DNA of 22,881 bases from CBFIJI01 sp965662885 (GTDB lineage: Bacteria; Bacteroidota; Bacteroidia; Flavobacteriales; Flavobacteriaceae): positions 1 to 22,881 of the forward strand of contig CBFIJI010000022.1 in NCBI GenBank assembly GCA_965662885.1, given 5' to 3'. How positions within the stretch are numbered: the first letter of the stretch is position 1; every line of letters begins with the position of its first letter. The notes under the pieces are model-generated. The model was not told the DNA's origin and ran no database searches. It saw only the letters and a list, made by a program, of their open reading frames with translations. The position numbers and the translations under genes are program-made. Shown here piece after piece: positions 15,235 through 22,881 of the stretch.

Positions 15235-16776
15235 ATGAAAACAATCCGATTATTCAAGAGCCCAATCTTATTGAACTTTATTCTTTTTTCGTTATTTGTT
15301 GTAGTGGGTTGTGGCTCATTTCAAGGGTCGTCTTACTATGGAACTGACGGTATCTATGCAGATGCAATTAATCAAGAAACCTACACTACAAATCCAGTAG
15401 CTCAACAGGCTTCCAACAATTCCAACCAATCCTCTTACTATTCTGAATATTTTGATAGTATTTCTGATGAATACACTAATGAAGTTGAAGAAGATGGAAA
15501 CCAATACTTTACTGATACAGAAAACTATACCAATAGTAATAATGTCAATCAAAGCGGAGCAACAAACTATTCGCAAACACCTTGGGGGACCAATACGACA
15601 CAAACGGAAATTTATGTAATCAATAATAATCGTCCTTTTAACTATTGGGGCTTTAACGATTTCCGTTATGGATTTGCTTCATACTATGACTATTACTACA
15701 GTCCTTTTTACTGGAGCTATAATCCTTATCGTTTTAACCGTTTTGGTGGATGGGGAGGCTTTTATGATCCTTTCAATTATGGGTCGTACAGCTATTATAA
15801 TGGATACTATAACCCATATTATGGTCCTTATTACAATAATTTTGGGTATTACAATAATGGGTGGAATGGCCGATTTTTTAGACAAAATAGAAGAAACAAT
15901 TATAGAAATAGTTTTGCAAGCGTCAACAGTAGACGTGGAGAACGAAACTACGCCAACAGTAGGAGTGGTAGTAGTTCAAGCAATTCAAGAAGGGAGTCAA
16001 AAACGAACTCAAGTAATGATTTAGATGTTAAAATTGCAATGAACCGACTCAATGTAGGGAGAGGAACGTATGTACGCGGTGTGAACGGAAGAATTCAAGC
16101 GACGTCTCAAAATAATATACAATCTAGCGCAGGAGGTTCTAGAGCAAGTGCTTCAGTAAATGGAGCAACAAGCACTGGAGGTGGAAGAGCAAGCTCGAGT
16201 AGTGTCGTGGGTTCAAGAAACGGGAATAGCTCTCAAGTACGTTATGGATCAAATGGTGCTGTAAAAACACGCTCACAAATAAATAATGGAACGCCTTCTC
16301 CTCGAGGGAGTGTTCGCAGCAATTCTGGCAATACATCAGCCGTTCAAAATAGTACAACCATAACAGGAGATCGCTATACACAAGTTCGCTATGGAACTAA
16401 TGGGGCAGTCAAAACACAACCAAGAAGGACGAACGGAACTGTACAACAAAATAATGTACGGAACAATTCGAGAAAAGGTAAAGTCACCCGAAGTCGAAAT
16501 ACGAACTCCAGTGGTCGCTTTTCACAATCTCGTTATGAAACAAATAAAAGAGCAATACAACGTTCAAATACGCGATTAAATTATAAAAATAGAACACAAA
16601 ATTATTCTTCAAAATCTAATTCCTTTTCAAGACCTTCTAGAAGCTCACAGTCTTATTCAAGACCCAGCTCTTCTTCCAGTCGAAGTAGTGGATCAAGCTT
16701 TAGATCGTCAAGTTCGAGTTCAAGAGGTGGTTCCAGCTCAGGAAGAAGTAGTTCTAGTGGTAGAAGAAACAACTAA
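15235..16776 (+). CDS. Large low-complexity lipoprotein, Tyr/Asn-rich and Ser/Arg-rich
   Basis: This 513-residue protein belongs to no family I can name with confidence. Residues 1-26 form a lipoprotein signal with lipobox VVGC, so C26 is the predicted lipidated residue. Then come an acidic Asn/Ser/Thr-rich stretch (27-125), a Tyr/Gly/Asn-rich block (about 134-212, for example YYDYYYSPFYWSYNPYRF), and an Arg/Asn/Ser region. The C-terminus (about 463-511) is almost only Ser, Arg and Gly. Within 330-440 there are spaced copies of QVRYGxNGAVKT. The composition suggests a disordered, basic, cell-envelope protein that may bind polyanions or cell-wall material; this is inference. The porin-like gene starts 31 bases downstream, so the two are probably co-transcribed. 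A weak promoter (TTAG at 15179, TATTTTG at 15203) precedes it. Confidence 0.75.
   Translation: MKTIRLFKSPILLNFILFSLFVVVGCGSFQGSSYYGTDGIYADAINQETYTTNPVAQQASNNSNQSSYYSEYFDSISDEYTNEVEEDGNQYFTDTENYTNSNNVNQSGATNYSQTPWGTNTTQTEIYVINNNRPFNYWGFNDFRYGFASYYDYYYSPFYWSYNPYRFNRFGGWGGFYDPFNYGSYSYYNGYYNPYYGPYYNNFGYYNNGWNGRFFRQNRRNNYRNSFASVNSRRGERNYANSRSGSSSSNSRRESKTNSSNDLDVKIAMNRLNVGRGTYVRGVNGRIQATSQNNIQSSAGGSRASASVNGATSTGGGRASSSSVVGSRNGNSSQVRYGSNGAVKTRSQINNGTPSPRGSVRSNSGNTSAVQNSTTITGDRYTQVRYGTNGAVKTQPRRTNGTVQQNNVRNNSRKGKVTRSRNTNSSGRFSQSRYETNKRAIQRSNTRLNYKNRTQNYSSKSNSFSRPSRSSQSYSRPSSSSSRSSGSSFRSSSSSSRGGSSSGRSSSSGRRNN
16066..16569 (+). repeat. Spaced protein repeats in the lipoprotein gene (about 48-55 codons apart)
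   Basis: SQVRYGSNGAVKT (codons from 16231) and TQVRYGTNGAVKT (from 16378) are near identical and 49 codons apart. A decayed copy, SQSRYETNKRAIQ, begins at 16522, 48 codons later. A still weaker one, TYVRGVNGRIQ, begins at 16066, 55 codons before the first. The DNA of the two best copies differs mainly at third positions, so the peptide seems conserved rather than recently copied. Confidence 0.65.
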
Positions 16777-16807
16777 ATATTTGAAATAAATTATTAAAAA
16801 AATTGCT

Positions 16808-18325
16808 ATGAAAAGATTTTATACAGCCATACTTATGGCCTTATCCCTCATTCAACTAGCTAATAGTCAGTCAATTAAAGATTTAGTTAATTACAATAAG
16901 ACCGAATTATCTGGCTCTGCTCGCTTTACTGCTTTGGCGGGCGCATTTGGAGCTCTGGGTGGTGATTTGTCAGCAATAGGAATCAATCCTGCTTCCTCTT
17001 CTGTTTTCCTTCATTCTGAAATCGGATTGACAGCTACTTTTGAAGATAAGGCATATCAAACGAGTTACTTTAACACCAATACGGAATCCAAATTCTCCAA
17101 ATTTAAATTTGATCAATTCGGTGCGGTATTTGTTTTTAACAATAGCGATGCCAATGCTGATTGGACACGAGTCAGTTTCGCCATAAATGTTGATGATGTT
17201 GCCAAATTCAATGATAATTATTATGTTGTTGGGACAAACCCATTAAATAGTATCGACAGTTATTTCTTGTACTATGCCGATGGTTTAGAGTTTAGTAATC
17301 TTCGTTTATATGATGACGAAACCATCAACGAAGTCTATCAAATTCTAGGAGAAGATATTGGCTACGGAGCACAACAAGCTTTCTTGGGTTACCAAAGTTT
17401 TTTAATCGATCCTACAATTGATGCAGATAATACAACTACCTATGTATCCAATGCCAACTACAACAATGTACAACACGACTATTTATACGCTAGCGAAGGA
17501 TATCACCGTAAATATAGCTTGAATTTTAGTGCACTGTATCGCAATTTTTTACACTTAGGAATGAATATAAACATGTACACACTATCCTTAAAACAAGCAG
17601 ATAAACTGTTGGAGTTTGGTTATACCGAAAATTCGTTTATTCAAGATGTAGAATTCCAAAATGAGCTCATCACCTTAGGGGAAGGAATATCTGTCCAGCT
17701 GGGAGCTATTGCACGAGTTAGTAAAAACGTGAGACTAGGTTTAACTTATGACAGTCCAGAATGGATGACTTTACAAGATGAAACTCGACAATATATTATA
17801 ACATCACGTTTATCAGATCAGGGAATTATTGAGGAAACCATTGCTCCAGATGTCATAAATTATTATTCAGAAACACGTGTTAAAATACCTTCTAAATTAA
17901 CAGGGAGTTTCGCTTATGTATTTAAAAACGTTGGACTTCTTTCATTTGATTACAGTTATTCTGACTACAGTAATGTAGCGTTTATTACCAATGATGACAA
18001 CTTCTTCCAAAGCATCAATCAGCAAGCCAAAAATCTTTTAAAACCTGCATCAACTATCCGTATAGGGGGAGAAATTATCTTGGGACAAATAACGCTAAGA
18101 GGTGGTTTCTTCACTGAAGAAGGACATAGAAAAGACAATTCAGATGAACGAAAAGGAATTAGCTTTGGTCTAGGATATGATTTTGGTGGAAGTGCACTAA
18201 ATCTATCTGTAATTAATCAGTCAACAAATGCCATCAATTCACTTTACAGTAATGGATTGACGGATAGTTATCTCTTAAATCAAGAACAGTATTCAGTAAT
18301 GCTGAGCTACAATTTTAAACTTTAA
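16808..18325 (+). CDS. Outer-membrane protein, OmpP1/FadL-like
   Basis: This 505-residue protein has a type I signal peptide (MKRFYTAILMALSLIQLANS, cleaved near SQS). A conserved N-terminal segment follows, ARFTALAGAFGALGGDLSAI, then GINPASSSVF, the hallmark of the OmpP1/FadL/TodX transporter family. The rest alternates short amphipathic strands and ends SVMLSYNFKL, a beta-barrel C-terminal strand. FadL-type proteins admit hydrophobic compounds; a member of this branch could also be a PorV-like outer-membrane component, and the sequence does not settle this. It follows the repeat lipoprotein by 31 bases without a promoter of its own, so the two probably act in the same envelope process. Confidence 0.85.
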   Translation: MKRFYTAILMALSLIQLANSQSIKDLVNYNKTELSGSARFTALAGAFGALGGDLSAIGINPASSSVFLHSEIGLTATFEDKAYQTSYFNTNTESKFSKFKFDQFGAVFVFNNSDANADWTRVSFAINVDDVAKFNDNYYVVGTNPLNSIDSYFLYYADGLEFSNLRLYDDETINEVYQILGEDIGYGAQQAFLGYQSFLIDPTIDADNTTTYVSNANYNNVQHDYLYASEGYHRKYSLNFSALYRNFLHLGMNINMYTLSLKQADKLLEFGYTENSFIQDVEFQNELITLGEGISVQLGAIARVSKNVRLGLTYDSPEWMTLQDETRQYIITSRLSDQGIIEETIAPDVINYYSETRVKIPSKLTGSFAYVFKNVGLLSFDYSYSDYSNVAFITNDDNFFQSINQQAKNLLKPASTIRIGGEIILGQITLRGGFFTEEGHRKDNSDERKGISFGLGYDFGGSALNLSVINQSTNAINSLYSNGLTDSYLLNQEQYSVMLSYNFKL

Positions 18326-18355
18326 ATTACTGTTTCGCTATTCGTAAATGTAAGC

Positions 18356-18384
18356 TTAGGATAATCTATAATTAACTATCTTTG
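18356..18384 (+). promoter_or_regulatory. Promoter of folE-cysS-yidD
   Basis: TTAG at 18356-18359, a 17-base spacer and TATCTTTG at 18377-18384 form a Bacteroidetes-type promoter with an exact -7 box. The folE ATG is 18 bases downstream, so the leader is about 10 bases. No Shine-Dalgarno sequence is present. Confidence 0.65.
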
Positions 18385-18401
18385 TACAACTTTTTGCGAA
18401 T

Positions 18402-19082
18402 ATGAAAATAGAAAAATTGATTACTGAAAACATCAATGAAATTGGTGACAGCCACTTTTCAAACAATGCACAAACGCCGTTAAGAGAGGATGCATTTAAG
18501 TTAAGCCCTGAAGAAAAGATTGATATTATTAAAAAGAATGTTTATAATATCCTTGAAACTTTAGGAATGGATTTGACGGATGACAGCCTAAAAGGGACAC
18601 CCCTTAGAGTGGCTAAAATGTATGTCAATGAGATTTTTGGTGGTTTATATCCAGAATCAAAACCTGTAGCTTCAACTTTTGAAAACTCCTATAAATATGG
18701 GGAAATGCTTGTAGAAAAAAACATCACACTCTATTCTACTTGCGAACATCATTTATTGCCCATTATTGGTAAGGCTCATATTGCATATATATCAAACGGA
18801 ACTGTTGTGGGGCTTTCTAAAATGAATCGTATTGTAGAATATTATGCGAAGCGACCACAAGTTCAGGAACGTTTAACACTTCAAATAATACAAGAATTAC
18901 AAGAGGTAATGAACACTAAGGACGTAGCCTGTGTCATTGATGCCAAACATCTCTGTGTAAATTCAAGAGGAATAAAAGACATTAGCAGTAGCACAGTTAC
19001 AGCAGAATACGGCGGTGTGTTTAAGGAAGAAGAAAAAAAACGTGAATTCTTGGATTTTATTAAATTAGAAACTGAATTTTAA
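18402..19082 (+). CDS. folE: GTP cyclohydrolase I
   Basis: This 226-residue enzyme converts GTP to dihydroneopterin triphosphate, the first step of folate and pterin synthesis. The zinc and catalytic residues are in STCEHHLLP (C114, H116, H117) and AKHLCVNSRG (H183, C185). The substrate-binding segments GLSKMNRIV and RPQVQERLT follow the first motif as expected. About 35 N-terminal residues precede the core and are poorly conserved. The stop shares its last base with the cysS ATG (TAATG). folE is the pathway partner of folP at 6234-7061, in a separate transcription unit. Confidence 0.97.
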   Translation: MKIEKLITENINEIGDSHFSNNAQTPLREDAFKLSPEEKIDIIKKNVYNILETLGMDLTDDSLKGTPLRVAKMYVNEIFGGLYPESKPVASTFENSYKYGEMLVEKNITLYSTCEHHLLPIIGKAHIAYISNGTVVGLSKMNRIVEYYAKRPQVQERLTLQIIQELQEVMNTKDVACVIDAKHLCVNSRGIKDISSSTVTAEYGGVFKEEEKKREFLDFIKLETEF

Positions 19083-20557
19083 TGGATTCTAAACTCCTTG
19101 TTTTTAATTCACTTTCTGGAAAGAAAGAACATTTTAAATCGATCGTACCCAATCATGTTGGAATGTACGTTTGTGGGCCTACCGTTTACAGTAACGTTCA
19201 TCTTGGAAATTGTAGAACCTTTATTTCGTTCGATTTAATCTTTCGTTACCTAAAACATTTAGGCTATAAGGTTCGTTATGTCCGAAATATTACAGACGCT
19301 GGGCATCTGGAAAATGATGCAGATGAGGGAGAAGATCGAATCTCCAAAAAAGCACGTCTTGAAAAAATTGAACCGATGGAAGTTGTTCAACGCTATACGG
19401 TTGACTTTCACCAAACATTGGCTAAATTTAACACCATTCCTCCCAGTATTGAACCCACAGCTACTGGACATATCGTAGAACAAATTGAGTTGATTAAAGG
19501 CATCCTAGAGGCTGGTTTCGCTTACGAAGTTAAAGGCTCCGTTTATTTTGATGTCTTGAAGTTCAATACGGTTACTCCCTATGGAAAATTAAGTGGTCGA
19601 AACATAGAAGACCTCATTCACAATACCAGAACTTTGGAAGGTCAAAGCGATAAAAAAAATCCACAAGATTTTGCACTTTGGAAAAAGGCTGAACCAAAAC
19701 ATATTATGCGATGGACTTCACCTTGGGGAGATGGATTCCCAGGATGGCATTTGGAATGTACTGCCATGAGTACTAAATATCTAGGAGATCAATTCGATAT
19801 TCACGGTGGTGGAATGGATTTAAAGTTCCCACATCACGAATGTGAAATTGCTCAAGCTGAAGCAATACATAAAAAATCTCCAGTCAACTACTGGCTCCAT
19901 GCAAATATGCTTACCCTAAATGGTAAGAAAATGGCTAAATCGACTGGAAATAATATTTTACCAGAAGAAATGTTTGAAGGAACTAATCCAATGTTTAGCA
20001 AAGGATATTCCCCTGAAGTTGTTCGCTTTTTTATGCTTCAAGCACACTACAGAAGTATCATGGATATTAGTGAAGTTGCTTTGCAAGCATCTGAGAAAGG
20101 GTTTCAACGCTTATTGGATGGTTTAGAAACACTGCGGAAATTAACACCTTCTACAAGCAGTAGTTTTGACATAAGTCTTTGGACTAATAAAGCATATGCA
20201 GCAATGAATGATGACTTTAACAGTCCAATTCTCATTGCGCAATTATTTGAAGCTGTCAAATACATCAATGCAGTCAAAAATGGCCAACAACAAATTGATG
20301 AAAAAACAAAAAAGGAGTTACTTGATACAATGACTGCTTTTATTTTTGATGTGCTAGGTTTAAAGGAAGTCGATCAACAACAAGATTCGAAAAGTGCCGA
20401 TCAACTAAATAAAACAGTTGAACTGTTAATTAATTTAAGAAATTCAGCACGTGATAATAAAGAATTTGAAACTTCCGATCAAATTCGAAACGCCTTAAAA
20501 GCAATGGGGATCTCCCTAAAAGATTCGAAAGAAGGAACTGATTTTACCATTCAATGA
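19082..20557 (+). CDS. cysS: Cysteinyl-tRNA synthetase
   Basis: This 491-residue class I synthetase charges tRNA-Cys. The N-terminus has CGPTVYSNVHLGNCRTF with the HIGH-equivalent HLGN at 40-43. The KMSKS-equivalent is KMAKS at 283-287 (NGKKMAKSTGN). The active-site zinc that selects cysteine is bound by C31, C226, H251 and E255 (GWHLECTAMS and FPHHECEIAQ). The C-terminal anticodon-binding helical domain is present and the length is normal. It is coupled to folE (TAATG) and to yidD (ATGA). Confidence 0.97.
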   Translation: MDSKLLVFNSLSGKKEHFKSIVPNHVGMYVCGPTVYSNVHLGNCRTFISFDLIFRYLKHLGYKVRYVRNITDAGHLENDADEGEDRISKKARLEKIEPMEVVQRYTVDFHQTLAKFNTIPPSIEPTATGHIVEQIELIKGILEAGFAYEVKGSVYFDVLKFNTVTPYGKLSGRNIEDLIHNTRTLEGQSDKKNPQDFALWKKAEPKHIMRWTSPWGDGFPGWHLECTAMSTKYLGDQFDIHGGGMDLKFPHHECEIAQAEAIHKKSPVNYWLHANMLTLNGKKMAKSTGNNILPEEMFEGTNPMFSKGYSPEVVRFFMLQAHYRSIMDISEVALQASEKGFQRLLDGLETLRKLTPSTSSSFDISLWTNKAYAAMNDDFNSPILIAQLFEAVKYINAVKNGQQQIDEKTKKELLDTMTAFIFDVLGLKEVDQQQDSKSADQLNKTVELLINLRNSARDNKEFETSDQIRNALKAMGISLKDSKEGTDFTIQ

Positions 20558-20784
20558 AAATTTTACGAAGAATCCTTCTTGCACCTTTTCTTTTTCTAAT
20601 TAGTCTCTATCAAAACTTAATTTCTCCCCTACTCCCTCCAAGCTGTCGGTTTCAACCAACATGCTCGCAATACAGTAAACAAGCTCTAATCAAACACGGT
20701 CTTTTTTGGGGTGGATGGCTCAGTGTCAAAAGAATTTTAAAATGCCACCCATGGGGTGGGTCAGGCTACGATCCAGTTCCATAA
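20554..20784 (+). CDS. yidD: Membrane protein insertion efficiency factor YidD
   Basis: This 76-residue protein is a typical YidD. It has an amphipathic N-terminal helix (MKILRRILLAPFLFLISLYQ), then LISPLLPPSCRFQPTCSQY with C31 and C37, and KRILKCHPWGGSGYDPVP with C64. YidD acts near the Sec/YidC machinery and helps insertion of inner-membrane proteins; it is often beside rnpA and yidC, but here it is coupled to cysS by a four-base overlap. The Sec component secDF is at the far end of the window on the other strand. Confidence 0.94.
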   Translation: MKILRRILLAPFLFLISLYQNLISPLLPPSCRFQPTCSQYSKQALIKHGLFWGGWLSVKRILKCHPWGGSGYDPVP

Positions 20785-20790
20785 AATAAA

Positions 20791-20822
20791 TTGACTACGG
20801 TCTTTTATTTTTAATTAATTTG
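20791..20822 (+). promoter_or_regulatory. Possible promoter of lgt
   Basis: TTG at 20791-20793 and TAATTTG at 20816-20822 (one base shorter than TAnnTTTG) are 22 bases apart, in the 66-base gap between yidD and lgt. The match is imperfect. Read-through from cysS-yidD is an equal possibility, since no terminator is seen. Confidence 0.3.
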
Positions 20823-20850
20823 CATAATATATCTGAAAAACCTAACAACA

Positions 20851-21702
20851 ATGAATCTTCTAAAAATCAATTGGGCTCCAAACGAAACATTATTTGAGAT
20901 TGGAGGTTTTGGAATACACATTTACAGTCTAATGTTTATAATTGCGTTTTCATTAGGCTATTATTTATTTAAGAGAATATATATCAAAGAGGATGTTGAT
21001 ATTGATTTAATAGAACCTCTTTTTGTTTATACGGTACTTTCAACACTTATTGGAGCTCGTTTAGGAGAAGTCTTTTTTTATAGTTGGGATTACTATCAAA
21101 ATCACCTTATAGAAATACTTCTACCCATTAGAGAACGCAGTGGTTCACAAATTTTATTTGGTTTAATTAAAGGCTATCAATTTATAGGTTTCCGAGGTTT
21201 GGCTAGCCACGGTGCTGTTATTGGAATTGTAACAGGCCTTTATTTTTATCAGCGTAAATACAAATACAAAACCTTAATTTGGATTCTTGACCGATTGGTA
21301 ATCCCCGTATCCATTGGTGGTGCTTTTGTAAGAATAGGTAATTTTTTCAATTCAGAAATTGTTGGAAAATTTACGAACTCTGACTTTGGTGTCGTCTTTG
21401 TAAACAATGGTGAAACCATGGCGAGACACCCCGCACAACTTTATGAATCCATAGGATATATCCTCCTTTTTATTATTCTAAACAAGATTTATGCTACAGA
21501 TAAGAAATACTATCCTGGCTATTTACTTGGGGTATTTTTTATTGGGATGTTCAGTATGCGTTTTTTAATTGAATTTGTTAAAGAAAGTCAAGGTGGTTTT
21601 GAAGAAGTGCTTCCACTACTCTCAACAGGACAATGGTTAAGCCTCCCATTAATAGCTATTGGTGGTATTCTTGTATACAGAAGCTATAAAATTGATTCCT
21701 GA
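20851..21702 (+). CDS. lgt: Prolipoprotein diacylglyceryl transferase
   Basis: This 283-residue multi-spanning inner-membrane enzyme transfers diacylglyceryl from phosphatidylglycerol to the lipobox cysteine of prolipoproteins. The catalytic motifs are visible: SHGAVIGI with H120, FVRIGNFFNSEIVGK (159-173) with R161 and N164, and RHPAQLYES (192-200). Hydrophobic segments occupy most of the chain. An insert near 84-110 (NHLIEILLPIRERSGSQ) lies in the periplasmic head region. The next gene encodes a lipoprotein and starts on the last base of the lgt stop (TGATG), so substrate and enzyme genes are coupled. Confidence 0.95.
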   Translation: MNLLKINWAPNETLFEIGGFGIHIYSLMFIIAFSLGYYLFKRIYIKEDVDIDLIEPLFVYTVLSTLIGARLGEVFFYSWDYYQNHLIEILLPIRERSGSQILFGLIKGYQFIGFRGLASHGAVIGIVTGLYFYQRKYKYKTLIWILDRLVIPVSIGGAFVRIGNFFNSEIVGKFTNSDFGVVFVNNGETMARHPAQLYESIGYILLFIILNKIYATDKKYYPGYLLGVFFIGMFSMRFLIEFVKESQGGFEEVLPLLSTGQWLSLPLIAIGGILVYRSYKIDS

Positions 21703-22172
21703 TGAAAATAACCGTTAAACTGTTTACCTTAAGCCTATTATTTCTGGCTTGTACATCAAAAAAGAAAACAGTTAGAACGGTGGATATCCAATTTTCTAAA
21801 GAAGGGGTTTTAACCGTTTTGGATGGGAATAATCAGCCGTTAACAGCTTTTGATATAGAAATTGCTGATACTGATTTTGAGCGACAAAATGGATTAATGT
21901 ATCGGGAAACAATGAAAGATTCACAAGGAATGTTCTTTATTTTTGAAAAAGAAAAACCTCTTTCTTTTTACATGAAAAACACCTATTTAGCCTTGGATAT
22001 ACTTTACATTAATGCACAGAAAGAAATTATTGATATCCATAAAAACACCTCCCCTTTAGATCCGGATAATATTCCCTCAAAATTACCCGCTCAATATGTA
22101 TTAGAAATAAAAGCTGGACTATCTTCCCAGATAGGTATTCGAGAGGGAATGTATATAAAGTACACAAATTAA
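21702..22172 (+). CDS. DUF192 lipoprotein
   Basis: This 156-residue protein has a lipoprotein signal (LLFLAC, with C17 as the predicted lipidated residue) and a DUF192 domain at about 35-154. Typical DUF192 segments are FDIEIADTDFERQNGLMYRE (about 45-64), GMFFIFEKEKPLSFYMKNTY, and LDILYINAQKEIIDIHKNT. The C-terminal part (VLEIKAGLSSQIGIREGM) matches the family's usual end. The function of DUF192 is not known. It is translationally coupled to lgt. Confidence 0.88.
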   Translation: MKITVKLFTLSLLFLACTSKKKTVRTVDIQFSKEGVLTVLDGNNQPLTAFDIEIADTDFERQNGLMYRETMKDSQGMFFIFEKEKPLSFYMKNTYLALDILYINAQKEIIDIHKNTSPLDPDNIPSKLPAQYVLEIKAGLSSQIGIREGMYIKYTN

Positions 22173-22186
22173 ACACCTGTAGAAAA

Positions 22187-22720
22187 ATGAATTTAGATCA
22201 ATTAAAATATCCCATTGGAAAATTTGAGTGGGTTGTGGGTTTATCACAAGAAGCGTTAAAGAAGCAAATTCAAACCCTAAGAAGTTTCCCTAAAGAATTA
22301 ACCGAAATGGTTACTCCAATCTCCGATGATATGTTACAAAAGCGATACCGACCTGATGGATGGACAATTGCCCAAGTTGTACATCATATTGCTGACAGTC
22401 ATTCCCATAGCTATTTGCGATGTAAACATGCCATCTTGGAAGATACTCCTGACATAAAGGATTACAACGAAGATGATTGGGCGAATTTAACAGACGGTTC
22501 AAGTATTGACATTCAACCTAGCCTCTTGATGATACAGGGTATTCACCTTCGATGGGTATTGTTTTTAGAACTACTCAAAGAAGCTGATTTTAAAAAAACG
22601 TATTTTCACCCACAGCGGGGAAAGCACTATCCACTAGATACAACAACAGCACTCTATGCATGGCATTGTAAGCACCATTTAGCCCATATTAAAAACACAC
22701 TGCTTCAACCCTACGAATAA
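22187..22720 (+). CDS. DinB/YfiT-family protein (putative bacillithiol S-transferase)
   Basis: This 177-residue protein has the DinB four-helix fold of the YfiT group. The start MNLDQLKYPIGKFE is typical. The metal-binding histidines are H67 in VVHHIADSHSHS and H160 plus H164 in AWHCKHHLAHI. Some Firmicutes members of this superfamily transfer bacillithiol to electrophiles, and YfiT itself was first described as a metal-dependent hydrolase. Because the same chromosome region carries bshB1, a bacillithiol-dependent role is plausible but not proven. It is the last gene before a hairpin terminator and lies 14 bases after the DUF192 gene. Confidence 0.85.
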   Translation: MNLDQLKYPIGKFEWVVGLSQEALKKQIQTLRSFPKELTEMVTPISDDMLQKRYRPDGWTIAQVVHHIADSHSHSYLRCKHAILEDTPDIKDYNEDDWANLTDGSSIDIQPSLLMIQGIHLRWVLFLELLKEADFKKTYFHPQRGKHYPLDTTTALYAWHCKHHLAHIKNTLLQPYE

Positions 22721-22752
22721 AAAAAACCACCGTTTTAAGCGGTGGTTTTTTT
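22719..22752. terminator. Bidirectional intrinsic terminator between yfiT and secDF
   Basis: ACCACCG and CGGTGGT form a seven-base-pair GC-rich stem with a TTTTAAG loop, flanked by an A run and a T run that extend the stem. It can serve both the plus-strand yfiT gene, whose stop is at 22718-22720, and the minus-strand secDF gene. Confidence 0.9.
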
Positions 22753-22771
22753 TATGTGTTTTATTTTATTA

Positions 22772-22881
22772 CTATTCTTTTTTATTTTTTTTAGTAGTAT
22801 CATACATTACTGGAGTAGCAATAAATACAGAGGAATATGTACCAACAAGAACCCCGACAATCAAGGCAAACATAAAGCCAC
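22772..22881 (-). CDS. SecDF/SecF protein translocase subunit, C-terminal end (cut by window edge)
   Basis: The last 35 codons of a minus-strand gene are present, ending at a TAG at 22774-22772. The residues are GFMFALIVGVLVGTYSSVFI, then ATPVMYD and a short Lys-rich tail. This is the last transmembrane helix and end of SecF or of fused SecDF, the proton-driven accessory to the Sec translocon. VGTYSSVFIATP is characteristic. In Flavobacteriaceae it is usually the fused SecDF, but the window does not show which form. Confidence 0.85.
   Translation of the reverse strand, partial: GFMFALIVGVLVGTYSSVFIATPVMYDTTKKNKKE

Noticed and set aside
15668..16024. Plus-strand open frame of about 118 codons inside the lipoprotein gene
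   Set aside because: It is an out-of-frame reading of the Tyr-rich region, giving a Thr/Ile-rich product with no recognisable domain.
15235..16776. Lipoprotein gene as a possible horizontally acquired adhesin
   Set aside because: Base composition is explained by Ser, Asn and Arg content, it sits between core genes, and there are no mobile-element remains nearby.
1..22881. CRISPR array, insertion sequence, prophage or defence system
   Set aside because: I saw no short regularly spaced direct repeats of CRISPR type, no transposase or integrase motifs, and no gene-free region that could hold one.

Overview
The window is a continuous stretch of chromosomal housekeeping DNA from a member of the Bacteroidetes, most likely the Flavobacteriaceae. 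The evidence is: low GC; almost no Shine-Dalgarno sequences; several Bacteroidetes-type promoter boxes (TAnnTTTG); and families typical of that group, namely BshB1, DUF1599, DUF4293, an OmpP1/FadL-like porin, a short archaeal-type ProRS and a Rho with a long disordered insert. I see no phage, transposon, CRISPR array, toxin-antitoxin pair or defence island.

Layout. 1-2601 (minus) is a tight cluster: exported glutathione peroxidase, Cys/Met trans-sulfuration enzyme, bacillithiol deacetylase BshB1, and the start of a Gfo/Idh/MocA oxidoreductase. 2660-6156 (minus) is a five-gene operon: DUF1599 protein, ABC permease, tpiA, prmA, clpS. 6234-7878 (plus) holds folP and the diadenylate cyclase cdaA. 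7890-10402 (minus) holds truA and an ABC exporter. 10556-11062 (plus) is a YfcE-like phosphoesterase that overlaps, tail to tail, a DUF4293 membrane protein (minus). Rho (plus) ends at a strong bidirectional hairpin facing rpsT and tRNA-Glu (minus). proS (minus) is divergent from a large repeat-containing lipoprotein and an OmpP1/FadL-like outer-membrane protein (plus). 18402-22720 (plus) carries folE, cysS, yidD, lgt, a DUF192 lipoprotein and a YfiT/DinB protein. A hairpin then separates these from the 3' end of secDF (minus).

How the genes work together. Themes are folate and pterin synthesis (folE, folP), translation (two aminoacyl-tRNA synthetases, S20, TruA, PrmA, tRNA-Glu), envelope biogenesis (Lgt, YidD, SecDF, two lipoproteins, a porin) and low-molecular-weight thiol metabolism (BshB1, the trans-sulfuration enzyme, GPx and YfiT). 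Many neighbours share stop/start bases (ATGA, TAATG, TGATG), which suggests translational coupling in a genome that lacks Shine-Dalgarno sites. There is no intergenic stretch longer than about 170 bases.

I did not find a clearly new multi-gene system. The items most worth a second look are the tRNA-Glu/rpsT transcription unit with a microsatellite in its promoter spacer, the repeat lipoprotein beside the porin, the thiol cluster, the disordered insert of Rho, and two genes with TTG starts in an identical nine-base context.
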